Source: Azospirillaceae bacterium (GTDB lineage: Bacteria > Pseudomonadota > Alphaproteobacteria > Azospirillales > Azospirillaceae). Taken from it: a stretch of DNA of 64,000 nt. Location of the stretch: assembly GCA_031291675.1 (NCBI GenBank), contig JARLIO010000006.1, positions 1 through 64,000 of the forward strand. The letters run 5' to 3'. A model generated the notes under the pieces. It was not told the origin of the DNA. It made no database searches and worked only from the letters and a program-made list of their open reading frames with translations. The position numbers were made by a program, and so were the translations under genes. This document shows, one piece after another, positions 7,318 to 17,252 of this stretch (within the stretch, counting starts at the first letter, position 1; every line of letters starts with the position of its first letter).

Positions 7318-8610
7318 ATGAACATTCTGATGGCACACAACCGGTACCAGCAGAGCGGCGGCGAAGACGCGGTTTTCGAGCAGGAAAGTGCGATGCTGAT
7401 GGCCGCCGGCCACACCGTCCGGCGCTTTCGTGTCGACAACGATCATATCCACGGCTTCGCCGCCAAAGTCGCCGCGGGGCGCGCGATTCTGGTCAACAAG
7501 ACTGCGGTCAGGGCCTTGCTTGACGCCATCGGCGACAACCGCCCCGACATCGTGCATATTCATAACTTCTTCCCGACCCTTTCCCCCGGCGCGATCGACG
7601 CGGTCGCGCGACGCGGTGTTCCGGTTGTCGTGACACTGCACAATTATCGGCTGATCTGCCCCTCGGCCCAGTTGCTGCGCCAGGACAGGCCGTGCGAGGA
7701 ATGCCTCGGCGCCAGCCGGATGCCGGCGGTGTGGCACGGCTGTTACCACGGCTCGCGCATCGGCACTGCCCTGGTCGCAACCATGGGCTGGTATTGCAAG
7801 CGGCTGCTGCACCGCTATTCTTCTCGCGTGACGCTCATTGCTCTGACGGAATTTGCCAAATCGCGCTTCGTCGCCGACGGCTTCACCCCGGACAACATCG
7901 TGGTGCGGGGCAACAGCATCGCCGACCCGGGGCCCGGCGCGACGGTCCGGGAGCCGCGGATCGTCTATGCGGGGCGCCTGAGCCCCGAAAAAGGCGTCAA
8001 CACGCTGCTTCGCGCTACCCAGGACCTCGATATTGCCGTCGAAATCATTGGCGACGGCCCCGATGGTCCACGCCTTCGCGCGATGGCGGCAGCCAACGCT
8101 GTGTTCCGGGGACAATTGCCGCCGGCCCAGGTGATCGAACGGCTCAAATCCGCGACCGCCCTGGTGGTCCCGTCCCGATGGTATGAAGGCTTCCCGATGG
8201 TGGTCCTCGAAGCGATGGCAACCGGAACGCCGGTTCTTGCCTCGCGATTGGGATCGCTGGCGGAGATCATCCGCGACGGGGAAACCGGCCATCTGGTCGC
8301 CCCCGATGATCTCGCCGCCTGGCGCGCAGCGCTGAGCCAGCTTGTCGCGGAGCCGTGGGACGCCCGGCGCCTCGGCGACCAGGCGCGGGCGCGGTTTCTG
8401 GAACAGCATTCGACGGCGAGCGGAGCGGCAACCCTCACCGCGATCTATCAACAGGCCAGGGCAAAGCTCAATCCCGGCAACACGACGTGCCCTGATCCGC
8501 GATCACCAGGACCCGGTCCGGCCGCGAAAAGGCCCGATCATAAACCAACCTTGATCCCGGCGGATCGGCCGCATCGCGATTCGCCGGCACCCGGCACGGA
8601 AGATCCGTGA
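7318..8610 (+). CDS. GT4 family glycosyltransferase
   Basis: About 430 residues with the GT-B fold. The N-terminal half starts MNILMAHNRYQQSGGEDAVF and contains DIVHIHNFFPTLSP and TLHNYRLICPSA, followed by a small Cys cluster (CEECLG). The nucleotide-sugar half contains VYAGRLSPEKGVNTLLRA, IIGDGPDGPRL and the E-x7-E element PSRWYEGFPMVVLEAMATG. The ATG at 7318 has GGAG upstream; the frame stays open to a TTG at 7303. The last 45 residues are Pro/Arg-rich, unlike the family, and lie in DNA that is antisense to the end of the next gene, a 143-bp convergent overlap. It probably adds a sugar during repeat-unit assembly; the substrate is unknown. Confidence 0.9.
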   Translation: MNILMAHNRYQQSGGEDAVFEQESAMLMAAGHTVRRFRVDNDHIHGFAAKVAAGRAILVNKTAVRALLDAIGDNRPDIVHIHNFFPTLSPGAIDAVARRGVPVVVTLHNYRLICPSAQLLRQDRPCEECLGASRMPAVWHGCYHGSRIGTALVATMGWYCKRLLHRYSSRVTLIALTEFAKSRFVADGFTPDNIVVRGNSIADPGPGATVREPRIVYAGRLSPEKGVNTLLRATQDLDIAVEIIGDGPDGPRLRAMAAANAVFRGQLPPAQVIERLKSATALVVPSRWYEGFPMVVLEAMATGTPVLASRLGSLAEIIRDGETGHLVAPDDLAAWRAALSQLVAEPWDARRLGDQARARFLEQHSTASGAATLTAIYQQARAKLNPGNTTCPDPRSPGPGPAAKRPDHKPTLIPADRPHRDSPAPGTEDP

Positions 8611-10195
8611 TCGGGTGCAAAACGGCCTGACGCCGTTGCAACAACGACTGAACATGGTCATCGCGTAGATAGAAGCGGGCACAATCGATCAGCACGACCT
8701 GGAAATGCGCGTTGAACTCGGGAAGGTCATAGAGCCCTGACCCCGCCGCCCAGATGCCCCCGACCCGAACGACATCGGGATTTTCGCCGGCCAGAACCGC
8801 GGGCAATGCCCCATAGCCCTCATGGGCGAGCGTTCGATTGGTCAGCAGAGCGATGTCGACAACACGGATCCGGCGGCAACACAATCCCACGCCGCCGACG
8901 TCGGGCGTCGCGAAGGTGATGGTGTCAAGACCAAGACGTTGGCGTAACCGATCAACCGCTTCGCCGGTGATGCGGTAGCGCGCCGGTGTGACGCGGGAAC
9001 GCGACGAGATCACGGCCAGGGATTCGGTCACCCCGCGGCTTTCACCGCGCAGCACCCGCGCGATATTCACCAGCGGCTCCCCGGCACTTTGATACCAACT
9101 GACGGGAACCGTCATCAGCGAGGCCACGACCAGCAGCGCGCTGGCCCGAGGCGCGAACGCGGCGAAACGATCCCATGACAAGCCAAAGAGCAGCAGAACG
9201 AAAGGAAACGCCAGGAACTCCATCCGGCCGACATAGCCCCAGTTCTTTCCGGTCAGCACCGCAAAGGCCTCAACCGCGACGATCGGCGCCGCCAGGACGG
9301 CGCCATCCGCCAGCAACCCGGCGAGGCAGCGGCGACCCGCGGTCCCGCCCCGCCACGCCCACACCCCAAGGCCTGACGCCGCCAGCACCAACGGCAGAAC
9401 AACCAGCGGAATTTCGGCCGCAGCATACAGCCGTGACCTCACGGCGCCGATCCCGGACTTGAGATAAACCGGCTGCATCTTGGCGTAGATCGTATTGGGC
9501 ATCAGATCGCCAAAGATCAGCAGGCGCGCCCCTGTTTCCACCCCGACGACCAGCCCCGCCAAGGCCGCGAGCCGGAGGAACGTCCCGACCCGCCGACGCC
9601 ACAGCAGCGGCGCCAGCATCACCGGGACATAGACCATGGCCTCGAACCGGGTGCTCAGGAAGACAATCAGGGCGATCGCTTGCAGCGCGGGATCGTCCCG
9701 GTGATACAGCGCATAGATCAGCGCGAGCCCGGACGCCGCCAGCAGCGTCATTTCCATGCCATTGGCGACTTCGGTGATCGACGGGCCCAAGACCGAGAAC
9801 AGGATCAAAACCAGCCACAGCGTCCCGGGGCGCAGCCTGAGATCGCGACCGATCAGCCAGACAAAGACCGTCGCCAACGCCAGGAAAGCCGCGGCAGCGA
9901 GTTGTGACGCGCGGATCGCCCCGATAAAGCCCGGGTGAAACAGGCTGAAACAGGCGTTGATCAGGAACCAGGTTACCGACGAAAAACCCTCGACCTGTTC
10001 CGACGCCGCGGTCAGCGCGATGCGGCCGGTCTCAGCAAAGCTCTGGGAAAAAGCGAGCGTGATCGCACCGTCATCCCAGCCATGGCTGCCGACCAAAGCC
10101 ACAACACCGGCCATCACCACGACCTGAACGGCCAGGGCCGCACCGAGAGGACGAAGCGACAACGCATCGGGCTGGGGCACCATCAACCTCTTCAT
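8468..10195 (-). CDS. GT-C type membrane glycosyltransferase-like protein
   Basis: A protein of about 575 residues with around ten hydrophobic helices. The first periplasmic loop has the acidic pair typical of GT-C enzymes (HGWDDGAITLAFSQSFAETG) followed by QVEGFSS. A later loop has FGDLMPNTIYAKM, like the PNT-YAK signature of arabinofuranosyl- and mannosyl-transferase relatives. A soluble domain of about 170 residues closes the protein. GT-C enzymes use lipid-linked sugars on the periplasmic face. ATGs at 10195 and 10183 are both close; upstream in-frame starts lack family-like sequence. The 3' end overlaps the convergent GT4 gene. Confidence 0.7.
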   Translation of the reverse strand: MKRLMVPQPDALSLRPLGAALAVQVVVMAGVVALVGSHGWDDGAITLAFSQSFAETGRIALTAASEQVEGFSSVTWFLINACFSLFHPGFIGAIRASQLAAAAFLALATVFVWLIGRDLRLRPGTLWLVLILFSVLGPSITEVANGMEMTLLAASGLALIYALYHRDDPALQAIALIVFLSTRFEAMVYVPVMLAPLLWRRRVGTFLRLAALAGLVVGVETGARLLIFGDLMPNTIYAKMQPVYLKSGIGAVRSRLYAAAEIPLVVLPLVLAASGLGVWAWRGGTAGRRCLAGLLADGAVLAAPIVAVEAFAVLTGKNWGYVGRMEFLAFPFVLLLFGLSWDRFAAFAPRASALLVVASLMTVPVSWYQSAGEPLVNIARVLRGESRGVTESLAVISSRSRVTPARYRITGEAVDRLRQRLGLDTITFATPDVGGVGLCCRRIRVVDIALLTNRTLAHEGYGALPAVLAGENPDVVRVGGIWAAGSGLYDLPEFNAHFQVVLIDCARFYLRDDHVQSLLQRRQAVLHPITDLPCRVPANRDAADPPGSRLVYDRAFSRPDRVLVIADQGTSCCRD

Positions 10196-10355
10196 CCGGT
10201 TCGTCGTTGGCCGCGAATCGTCCCGGAGCCTGTACGCCGGCCGATCGTCGCGCCAGCAGGTCATCGAACGGGGCCTCATTCCGAGCACAATATGCGGGCA
10301 AGACAAACCGATGGTCAACATCCGGAGCGAGGACTGTCGCAAATATCAGCCCTGT

Positions 10356-12239
10356 CTATCGTGCCATGTAGTCAGGCAAAGTCTGAATGGCCCACCCAGC
10401 GAGAGTTCCGCGCGGGCAGGTCAATGTAAATACGTTGGAGTCCGCGCCTTTCGCTTCCGACCGCACCATCCACAGGTGCACCGGTTCATGCCAGCCGCCT
10501 GTCCCGCCCGCCAGATCGGACAGGTCCGGCGTGATCGAGCATCGCGACGCGTCCAAAGCGAACAACAGGCCACGACCGGCCGTGAGTCGCTTTTCCCCGA
10601 GCCTCACCGGAGCCGGCTCAATCGAAAAAGTGAACTCCCGGCCAGCAAACGCCGTCTGCAGAGCATCAAGCAATGCGCCAAACGCTGTCGGCGTCGTCCC
10701 CACGCGGACGATAGCCTGGCCGCTGCGCAGTGCGGCCAGCGAAGCGGCCAACCGATACGCCGGATCCACCGGGTCTGCATTGTCCGCTCGGACCAGCGAT
10801 CGGGCATCCGCATAGGCAAAACCACAGGCCGCGTCGCCGATTCCTTCGATCAAACGTGGCGAAAGGCCCTGCAGCGTCACGGCCAGTTCGAGATATTCGC
10901 GCATCGGCGTCGCCAGAACCGGGACCTCGCTTCCACAGCTCTGATATGAAACCGCCTGGGCGGCACGGAATAGGGCCTGGTTATGATCAATCATGAAATG
11001 ATCGGGCCGAAGCGAACGGACGTAATGGAGATAGCCGCCCATCGGAAAATGGCCCTTGGCCGTCGGAAAAGCTTGTCCCGTTCCCCAGGTCAGCGCCGGC
11101 TGTGCGAGGCGCGGCAGACGAAGGCCGATCCCCCAGGGAACGACTGTCACGACGACAATCGCCACCTCGATCACGCGCCGGGTCCGCGCGGTGAGCCAAC
11201 GGAATGCTAACGGAAAGCGCCGATCAGACACCAGGAACAGGCAGCAGGCCAAACTCAGTAAAGAATAAACCGGGGTCGAGAACTGCGCAATATAGTAAAG
11301 GAACGGAAGAAGCGGAGCCAACGCAAGCGCGATATAGGACCAGAGCCAACGCCGCTTGATCCAGGCGACTGTCGCAAAGTAACCACAACACCAGAAAAAC
11401 AGGAACATCGCGGCGGCGCCGACGCCAAACAAAATGAACAGCGCCATTGCCTCGGGGTGAAAAGGCATCGCATAGGCGTTGGGCGAAGGAACCGGGACCA
11501 GAAACCGACCTGCCACCAACGGAATCAAAGCCGCCGCACCCATCATCCACGGAAAGGGGGCCCGCAGCCATTGAACAAATCGCCGTCGGCTATGCTGCGT
11601 CAGCAACAATGTCGGCACCGCCAGCACCACATCGACGCGGCAGGATGCCGCCACCAGAACGAGCAGAACACAGGCAACCTGCCGCCACCGCTGGCCACGC
11701 CGGAATATCGCAAACCCCGCCACCAGAAAGATCAAGGAAATCATACCGTTGGCGAAGAACGGCGCCGAGATCGCGACCACCGGCGACAAGGCCAATGGCA
11801 AGAGCGGAAGCAGCATCCGGTTCTGCCGTCGCGCGCGCCACAGCACCGCGCCCTCGGCCAGGCAAAAGCCGATGGCTTGGCTCAGGTTGCTCCAGAGCGC
11901 AATTTTGGCAAATCCACAGATCCGGATCACCAGGGCGAGCAACCAATAACTCGCGAACTTCTTGTCATAGTCGTAGAAGTCCGCCATGAACGGCGAGGCT
12001 TGCGATTTGGCCAGCAGAAAGGCGCCTCTCAGGTAAGCGGCCTGGTCATTTTCCCGCAGCGCGTCGCCGACCATCCAGAAGATCATCGCGCACAAAATGG
12101 CGTAGATGGCACACGACAGCATGAACGGCCACCGCGGGCGCGCCCCCCACCCCACCGGCACCACCGGTGCCGCTTGCGGCATCATAGACTGCGATTCGGT
12201 CGACAGGACACTGATCACCGACGTCGGCGCAAAGCGCAT
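10356..12239 (-). CDS. Large polytopic membrane protein of the polysaccharide locus, possibly GT-C
   Basis: About 627 residues with roughly ten transmembrane helices between residues 40 and 400, then a soluble C-terminal domain of some 200 residues. An acidic segment after the first helix (LRENDQAAYLRGAFLLAKSQ) is positioned like the catalytic loop of GT-C glycosyltransferases, but no family signature was recognised. The ATG at 12239 lies 18 bases after the upstream GT4 stop, with a GGGGTGG stretch before it. It is the fifth gene of the leftward wzx-like unit. Confidence 0.6.
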   Translation of the reverse strand: MRFAPTSVISVLSTESQSMMPQAAPVVPVGWGARPRWPFMLSCAIYAILCAMIFWMVGDALRENDQAAYLRGAFLLAKSQASPFMADFYDYDKKFASYWLLALVIRICGFAKIALWSNLSQAIGFCLAEGAVLWRARRQNRMLLPLLPLALSPVVAISAPFFANGMISLIFLVAGFAIFRRGQRWRQVACVLLVLVAASCRVDVVLAVPTLLLTQHSRRRFVQWLRAPFPWMMGAAALIPLVAGRFLVPVPSPNAYAMPFHPEAMALFILFGVGAAAMFLFFWCCGYFATVAWIKRRWLWSYIALALAPLLPFLYYIAQFSTPVYSLLSLACCLFLVSDRRFPLAFRWLTARTRRVIEVAIVVVTVVPWGIGLRLPRLAQPALTWGTGQAFPTAKGHFPMGGYLHYVRSLRPDHFMIDHNQALFRAAQAVSYQSCGSEVPVLATPMREYLELAVTLQGLSPRLIEGIGDAACGFAYADARSLVRADNADPVDPAYRLAASLAALRSGQAIVRVGTTPTAFGALLDALQTAFAGREFTFSIEPAPVRLGEKRLTAGRGLLFALDASRCSITPDLSDLAGGTGGWHEPVHLWMVRSEAKGADSNVFTLTCPRGTLAGWAIQTLPDYMAR

Positions 12240-12257
12240 CGTAACCACCCCGGGGAA

Positions 12258-13382
12258 TTATCGTCGATAAGAAGACTGCGCCAGCACACTTTCGAACAAG
12301 GCTTCAATCTGCGGGACAACGCTCCGGCAATCATACCGTTCCGCAGCAGTTACGGCGCTCTGCTTCAGACTTCCATGCCACGCATCATCTGTCAAAAGCC
12401 TTTTCATTTCAGCGGCTAAGCCGTCGACGTCATCCACCGCAACGAGCGGCCCGTATCGCCCGCCGTCAAGAATTTCATCAGGACCGGCAACCCGGGTCGC
12501 GATCACGGGAACGCCCAGCGCCAAGGCCTCGGCAACGACAAGAGCAAAACCTTCGAACCGCGAACTCAGCACAAAGCCATCGGCACTGGCGATGACCGGA
12601 TAGGGATTCTTGAGGTGCCCCCGAAAATGAACACTGTCGCTGACCGCAAGATCCCGGGCCAGCGCCTGAAGCGCGCCCGCCGCCTCCCCCTCACCCAGGA
12701 TCACCAGATCATGCGCAATTCCGGCGGCACGGACCCGGGCATGGGCCGCAATCAGATTATCGAACCCCTTTTGAAAACAGAGCACCCCCATGGCCACAAG
12801 CAGCGGTCGCGGCAATCTGCCCGGACCCGGAGCGACGCTCGATTCCTTCGCCGCACCTCGGACAAAATCAAGATCGATGCTGTTTGGGATGTCCGTGACA
12901 TTGCCCAGGGCAAATTCCTGCTCCAGATCGCGACACACCGTCGCCGATACGCCGACAACACGGTCCAGGCGTGGATAGATCAGCTTCATGATCCGTCGAT
13001 GGGCCCATGCCGGCCGCAATCCGTAACCAAAGATCATCGACAAATGTATGTGGACCCAACCAATCACCGGCTTGCCCACGATCCGGCCCGCGATTGCCGT
13101 CAGATAGGTCGGTGTCAATTCGGCCCAGGCGATGATCAGGTCCTGATCCCGAGCCGCGCGAACCACGGCGCCGATCGTACACAATCGCGCCCCAATCCCT
13201 GCGCCACCAGCGGTGCCTTGGATGAGGATCTCATCAGGAAACTCATCTTTCAGGGTCAAATCCTGACCCAGCACCAGGAGTGTGGCGACAAATTGATCCC
13301 GGCGCAGGTGGCGCAGGATCGTCGCCAGGAGCCGCATCGAGCCGCTCAAATGCGGGACGACAAACAGCACGCGGACCGTCAA
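12258..13382 (-). CDS. GT4 family glycosyltransferase
   Basis: The 374-residue GT-B enzyme starts MTVRVLFVVPHLSGSMRLL. The acceptor half has GKPVIGWVHIHLSM and GVSATVCRDL; the donor half has VAMGVLCFQKGFDNLIAAHA, ILGEGEAAGAL and SSRFEGFALVVAEALALGVPVIAT with the E-x7-E pair. It starts with TTG in a TTGA overlap with the stop of the upstream polymerase-like gene, so the two are translationally coupled. It presumably builds the polysaccharide repeat unit; donor and acceptor are unknown. Confidence 0.9.
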   Translation of the reverse strand: MTVRVLFVVPHLSGSMRLLATILRHLRRDQFVATLLVLGQDLTLKDEFPDEILIQGTAGGAGIGARLCTIGAVVRAARDQDLIIAWAELTPTYLTAIAGRIVGKPVIGWVHIHLSMIFGYGLRPAWAHRRIMKLIYPRLDRVVGVSATVCRDLEQEFALGNVTDIPNSIDLDFVRGAAKESSVAPGPGRLPRPLLVAMGVLCFQKGFDNLIAAHARVRAAGIAHDLVILGEGEAAGALQALARDLAVSDSVHFRGHLKNPYPVIASADGFVLSSRFEGFALVVAEALALGVPVIATRVAGPDEILDGGRYGPLVAVDDVDGLAAEMKRLLTDDAWHGSLKQSAVTAAERYDCRSVVPQIEALFESVLAQSSYRR

Positions 13383-14653
13383 GCAAGCCTCCGCACCGGA
13401 CCGGCGGCGCCAACGGCCACGCCATAGATCACACCGCTCCCGAGATAGAAAGGAACCGCAACGAAGGGCGTTTCCAGCCCATTGCCGAACAGCGCCACGG
13501 CCCAGGTTGCCACGACCGCGGCCAACAGGAACGTGCGATAAATCGACGCCGGAAGACGATAGAACAACAGTACCAGTGAAATCGAAAATGCCAGATAAAG
13601 GCTGATTCCGATCAGCCCGGTATAGCCCAGCAAATAGATCACAAAATTGTGCGGAGACCTGAGCCCCTCGTCACCCAGGATTATGGAGGGCAACTCAAGG
13701 CCATAACCGTGACCGACAAGCCACATCGTCGGCGTTTCCAGCGAATCGATGACGCCCGACCACAGGTTGAACCGCCAATCGACCGTTCCCGCGCGCCCAA
13801 AGACGGCGTCAGCGTCGGTGTCCTCGTCCGCTGCATCCTGCTGCACAAGATCATAGGCTTCATTGGGCGAGAAGGTCGCGATGATTTGAGCCGCGATCCA
13901 GCCCGGTGACAGGGAGCCCCCGCGTCCCTTCGCCGCGGGGATCAAGGCACCGGCAGACACGGTGACAAGGGCGATCACGAGAATGATTGCACCGACCTTG
14001 AACAGCGCCCGCGAGCCGCGTTGCAGAAACAGCACGACACCACAGCCAAGAATGATCGACAGCCACATCGCCCGGCCCGGGTTTGCCAGCGCCGCCAGCA
14101 GATCAAGAATGATGGCGATGAAACCAGCCCCCCCCAGAACCTCGACGAAGGCCATCAAGCCGACAATCAAATAGGAAATCATGCCGGGCACATCAAAGAC
14201 CGGAACTTCGGGAGCCCAGGGCAGGACCCAGTCGATGTTCGACGTATAAACAGCAAACAGCAGGCCATTCAATCCAGCCGCGATCCCCGTGATCAGGAAA
14301 AATCTTGCCAGATACGATGCTTTATATGTCGTCCCCAGCGCCTCTCCAATAAAGAAAAATACCAGGTAATAATGACAGGCGGCCTCCTTCAGGGCGACAA
14401 TTCTATCATAATCAGCATTAATTCCCAAAAAGACCTCGGCGCCCCCCCAGATAGCAAATAGGACAAACCACCATACGATAGGACGAAAGGACAGCAGTTG
14501 TACAATCATCTTGCGCAGCCAATCGCCTGGCATCAGAAACAGCGCGAGAACACAGTAAACCTCTGATGGATAGAACGGAAGCACACCCAAATAGCTGAAG
14601 GGCCTACCGAAGGTCAGATAGGCGCCGATCATTAACAAAGCCAGAGTCGTCAT
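13379..14653 (-). CDS. Wzy/O-antigen ligase-like polytopic protein
   Basis: About 424 residues with ten or more helices. The long periplasmic loop between residues about 220 and 320 contains GRAGTVDWRFNLWSGVIDSL, LVGHGYGLELPS and RSPHNFVIYLLGYTGLIG, the H-N-x-x-x-x-L-x-x-x-G pattern of Wzy_C/WaaL proteins. The ATG overlaps the upstream GT4 stop in ATGA. This is the second ligase/polymerase-like gene of the locus (the other is at 1649-3061); one may polymerise and the other ligate or act on a different glycan. Confidence 0.75.
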   Translation of the reverse strand: MTTLALLMIGAYLTFGRPFSYLGVLPFYPSEVYCVLALFLMPGDWLRKMIVQLLSFRPIVWWFVLFAIWGGAEVFLGINADYDRIVALKEAACHYYLVFFFIGEALGTTYKASYLARFFLITGIAAGLNGLLFAVYTSNIDWVLPWAPEVPVFDVPGMISYLIVGLMAFVEVLGGAGFIAIILDLLAALANPGRAMWLSIILGCGVVLFLQRGSRALFKVGAIILVIALVTVSAGALIPAAKGRGGSLSPGWIAAQIIATFSPNEAYDLVQQDAADEDTDADAVFGRAGTVDWRFNLWSGVIDSLETPTMWLVGHGYGLELPSIILGDEGLRSPHNFVIYLLGYTGLIGISLYLAFSISLVLLFYRLPASIYRTFLLAAVVATWAVALFGNGLETPFVAVPFYLGSGVIYGVAVGAAGPVRRLA

Positions 14654-15801
14654 GCTGAGACCACCGCAACACTGTAAATTTCGCGCCATTTCGCGACAAA
14701 ATTTTCTTCATTAAACACAGAAACGGAGCAACCGGCGGCGACCCCCATCGCATCGCGCGCACCGGCACTCATCCCAAGAAATGCGCTCAACGCCGCCGCA
14801 ACGCTGTCCGCGGTCGCCTCAATGACAATGGCATTTTCACCGTCGCGGACAATATCGCTCAAGCCATGAACCGGTGTCACAATCAGGGGTCGGTTCGCCG
14901 CGGCCGCCTCCAGCCCGACCAGCGGAAAGATCTCATAGACCGAGGGTAGAATGAAGCCATCGGCCGCCTGAAGGAACGGCCTGACATCACGTTGCAGGCC
15001 GGCAAAGACGACGCGGTCACCCAGCCCGCGCTTGTTGATCTCGCGGCACCAGGCCGCAACGGTCGATTTCGTGCCACCGACAACCAGGAGCTTGAGCTGC
15101 GGCGCGGCGAGACGCGTCATCGCCGCAATCAGACAGGGCAAACCCTTGCGCTCGAAATGCCCCAGGGCGACAAAGCACAATACGACATCGTCGGTGTCAT
15201 ATCCCCGTTGCCGCCGGAAGGCGACACGGTCGAAATTCGGGTCCGGCCTGAAGTGATCGACAGCCACCGCATTGGCGATGACCTTAATCCTGGGAGCCGT
15301 TTGCGGATAATAGCGTCGCAGTTCGGCGGCCAGCCCGTGCGAGGGAACGACGATAACGCCACAACGGCGTAACACGACAGGTTCGATCAGCGCGTGAAGC
15401 CAATGGTCACCCCAGCGGGCCACGCCCCGCAGGCCGCGCGGTCGCGCCTGGTGCCAATGCTCGGCCAGAAAAGCCCGGTGACAGAAATGGACATAGGCAA
15501 CATCGTTCAACAGGCAATTGCTTTCGACACCCTGGACGCGGTCGAACCGTCGCGTCCCGCTCAGCCGGGCCCTCAGAAAGACGAGTGGCGCCATCAGGTG
15601 AAAGGCGACAAATAACACCGCCAATGGCAATCGCGGCAGGGGCACACGAACGAACGCGATTCGATCCGGCCGGGGATTGTCGAACGATGTCGCGAAGACC
15701 GTAAAATCATGCGTGTCGCAAAGCCCGCGCAGCAGGGTCAGATGGCAGCGCCCAACCGGGCTCATCTCGGTGATCTGGTAATCGAAGATCGCGATGCGCA
15801 T
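14650..15801 (-). CDS. GT4 family glycosyltransferase
   Basis: The 383-residue GT-B enzyme starts MRIAIFDYQITEMSPVGRCH. The acceptor half contains VESNCLLNDVAYVHFCHRAFL and VVPSHGLAAELRRYY; the donor half contains ALGHFERKGLPCLIAAM, LLVVGGTKS and LPSVYEIFPLVGLEAAAANRPL with the E-x7-E element. It lies 7 bases after the flippase gene and ends in an ATGA overlap with the polymerase-like gene. It most likely adds one sugar of the repeat unit. Confidence 0.9.
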   Translation of the reverse strand: MRIAIFDYQITEMSPVGRCHLTLLRGLCDTHDFTVFATSFDNPRPDRIAFVRVPLPRLPLAVLFVAFHLMAPLVFLRARLSGTRRFDRVQGVESNCLLNDVAYVHFCHRAFLAEHWHQARPRGLRGVARWGDHWLHALIEPVVLRRCGVIVVPSHGLAAELRRYYPQTAPRIKVIANAVAVDHFRPDPNFDRVAFRRQRGYDTDDVVLCFVALGHFERKGLPCLIAAMTRLAAPQLKLLVVGGTKSTVAAWCREINKRGLGDRVVFAGLQRDVRPFLQAADGFILPSVYEIFPLVGLEAAAANRPLIVTPVHGLSDIVRDGENAIVIEATADSVAAALSAFLGMSAGARDAMGVAAGCSVSVFNEENFVAKWREIYSVAVVSA

Positions 15802-15808
15802 GACACAG

Positions 15809-17074
15809 TCACCGAATGGAGAAAGGATCCAAGTGTCGGACCCTCAAGACCCCGTATAGCGCGGCCGTGACCATGAATTCGGTCGCCAGCAGGGCCGCCG
15901 CCATGCCGACATCCTCGAATGCCGAGGCGAAAACGAAGGCCAGGACCAGATAGACGACGCCAGAGGAAAATGCAATTGTCACGAAAGCCCGATCCAGCCC
16001 GAGCGGCACCATCCATTGAAACCCCAGCGCCTGGGACGCCGCCGTGACCACGGGCAGCAGCGACAGGATTTCCAGATCGACGATCGCCGGCCGGAACCGC
16101 TGCCCCAGCAGCACCGTGACAAGTGACGGTGCACACAGGGCAAGCCCCGCGCTGATCGCGAGCCCCGACGCGATGAAAACCAGCAGCGTTGAGCGCCCCG
16201 CCGCCGCCGCCTGGCTGCGCGCATGCTGGACCAGGTGGCTGATATGCGGGAATGCCGCCCCGCCCAGGGGGCCGATCAACCGGGTCGCGGCGCGGGCGAT
16301 GCGCTCGGCGCCCGCGAAATAACCGACCGCCAGCGGCGACGCCACCAGGCCCAGCAGGAACGGCGTGGCAATGGAATAGAGCCCCTCGGACACGCGAAAC
16401 AAGAACATCTGAAAGCCGCCGCGCAGAGTAGCCCCGATCGCCGCCAGGCTGGGGCGAACCGGCGGGATCAACCGCAGAGCGAGGCCGACACCGATGACAT
16501 CGGACACCGTCGCCGCGCCCCCCTGCAACGCCAGATAGCGCCAGGCATCCCCGGCCTGACCGACCACCAGTACGATCACGATGGCCGCCAGCAGGCGGCA
16601 CAGAATTTCGGCCAGCATGATCCAGCGTAGCCGCTCAATCGCCTGGAAGAACCAGACGGTGCCGAAGGCCTGCCCCAGCCCCCACAGGATGGCTGACCAG
16701 AACACCCGTTGATGGCTGCGGAATTCAGGCACCGCAGCCGCCGCCAGCGCCGCCAGCACCAATGTCGGGATCACCAGCACCAGCTTGGCCGCCACAACAT
16801 TCACCGCTATCCGGGCCAAGGCCGCGCCATCGTTGCGCTGGCGCGCCGCGTCGCGGGCCGCGGTAATGTCGAAGCCGAACTCCACCAGACGCGTGACGTA
16901 AAGTGCAAAAGACTGCGCGATCGCCACCAGCCCCCAGCCATCCGGTCCCAGGACGCGGGCCAGAAAAGGTACAAAGATCAGCGGAAGAATGTAGTTGACG
17001 CCCTGCCACAGCGAAAACGCCGTCACATTTTCGATAAAGGCATTGCCAAAAGTCGCACGCAACCAGCCAACCAT
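15809..17074 (-). CDS. Wzx-type polysaccharide flippase
   Basis: About 421 residues with twelve or so hydrophobic helices, of the MOP superfamily that flips lipid-linked repeat units across the inner membrane. The N-terminus (ENVTAFSLWQGVNYILPLIFVPFLARVLGPDGWGLVAI) is the family signature, and GYFAGAERIARAATRLIGPLGGAAFPHIS is also typical. The ATG at 17074 has a GGAAGGG ribosome binding site eight bases upstream; a TTG at 17095 is less likely. It is the first gene of a five- to six-gene leftward unit. Confidence 0.9.
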   Translation of the reverse strand: MVGWLRATFGNAFIENVTAFSLWQGVNYILPLIFVPFLARVLGPDGWGLVAIAQSFALYVTRLVEFGFDITAARDAARQRNDGAALARIAVNVVAAKLVLVIPTLVLAALAAAAVPEFRSHQRVFWSAILWGLGQAFGTVWFFQAIERLRWIMLAEILCRLLAAIVIVLVVGQAGDAWRYLALQGGAATVSDVIGVGLALRLIPPVRPSLAAIGATLRGGFQMFLFRVSEGLYSIATPFLLGLVASPLAVGYFAGAERIARAATRLIGPLGGAAFPHISHLVQHARSQAAAAGRSTLLVFIASGLAISAGLALCAPSLVTVLLGQRFRPAIVDLEILSLLPVVTAASQALGFQWMVPLGLDRAFVTIAFSSGVVYLVLAFVFASAFEDVGMAAALLATEFMVTAALYGVLRVRHLDPFSIR

Positions 17075-17252
17075 CGCAATCGCCCTTCCCAACAACCGGC
17101 AATGAGCAGGAGGACAGGCACCCTGTCAACGCAGGAATCGGTAACGAACCCGATGGAACGCCAACGGATGCGATCACTTTCACCGGTCGTCACCGCAAAG
17201 CGCTGTCAGAGCGGCCGCCTGTCTTTCCAGCCATTACGTTCAGATCCGGTTT

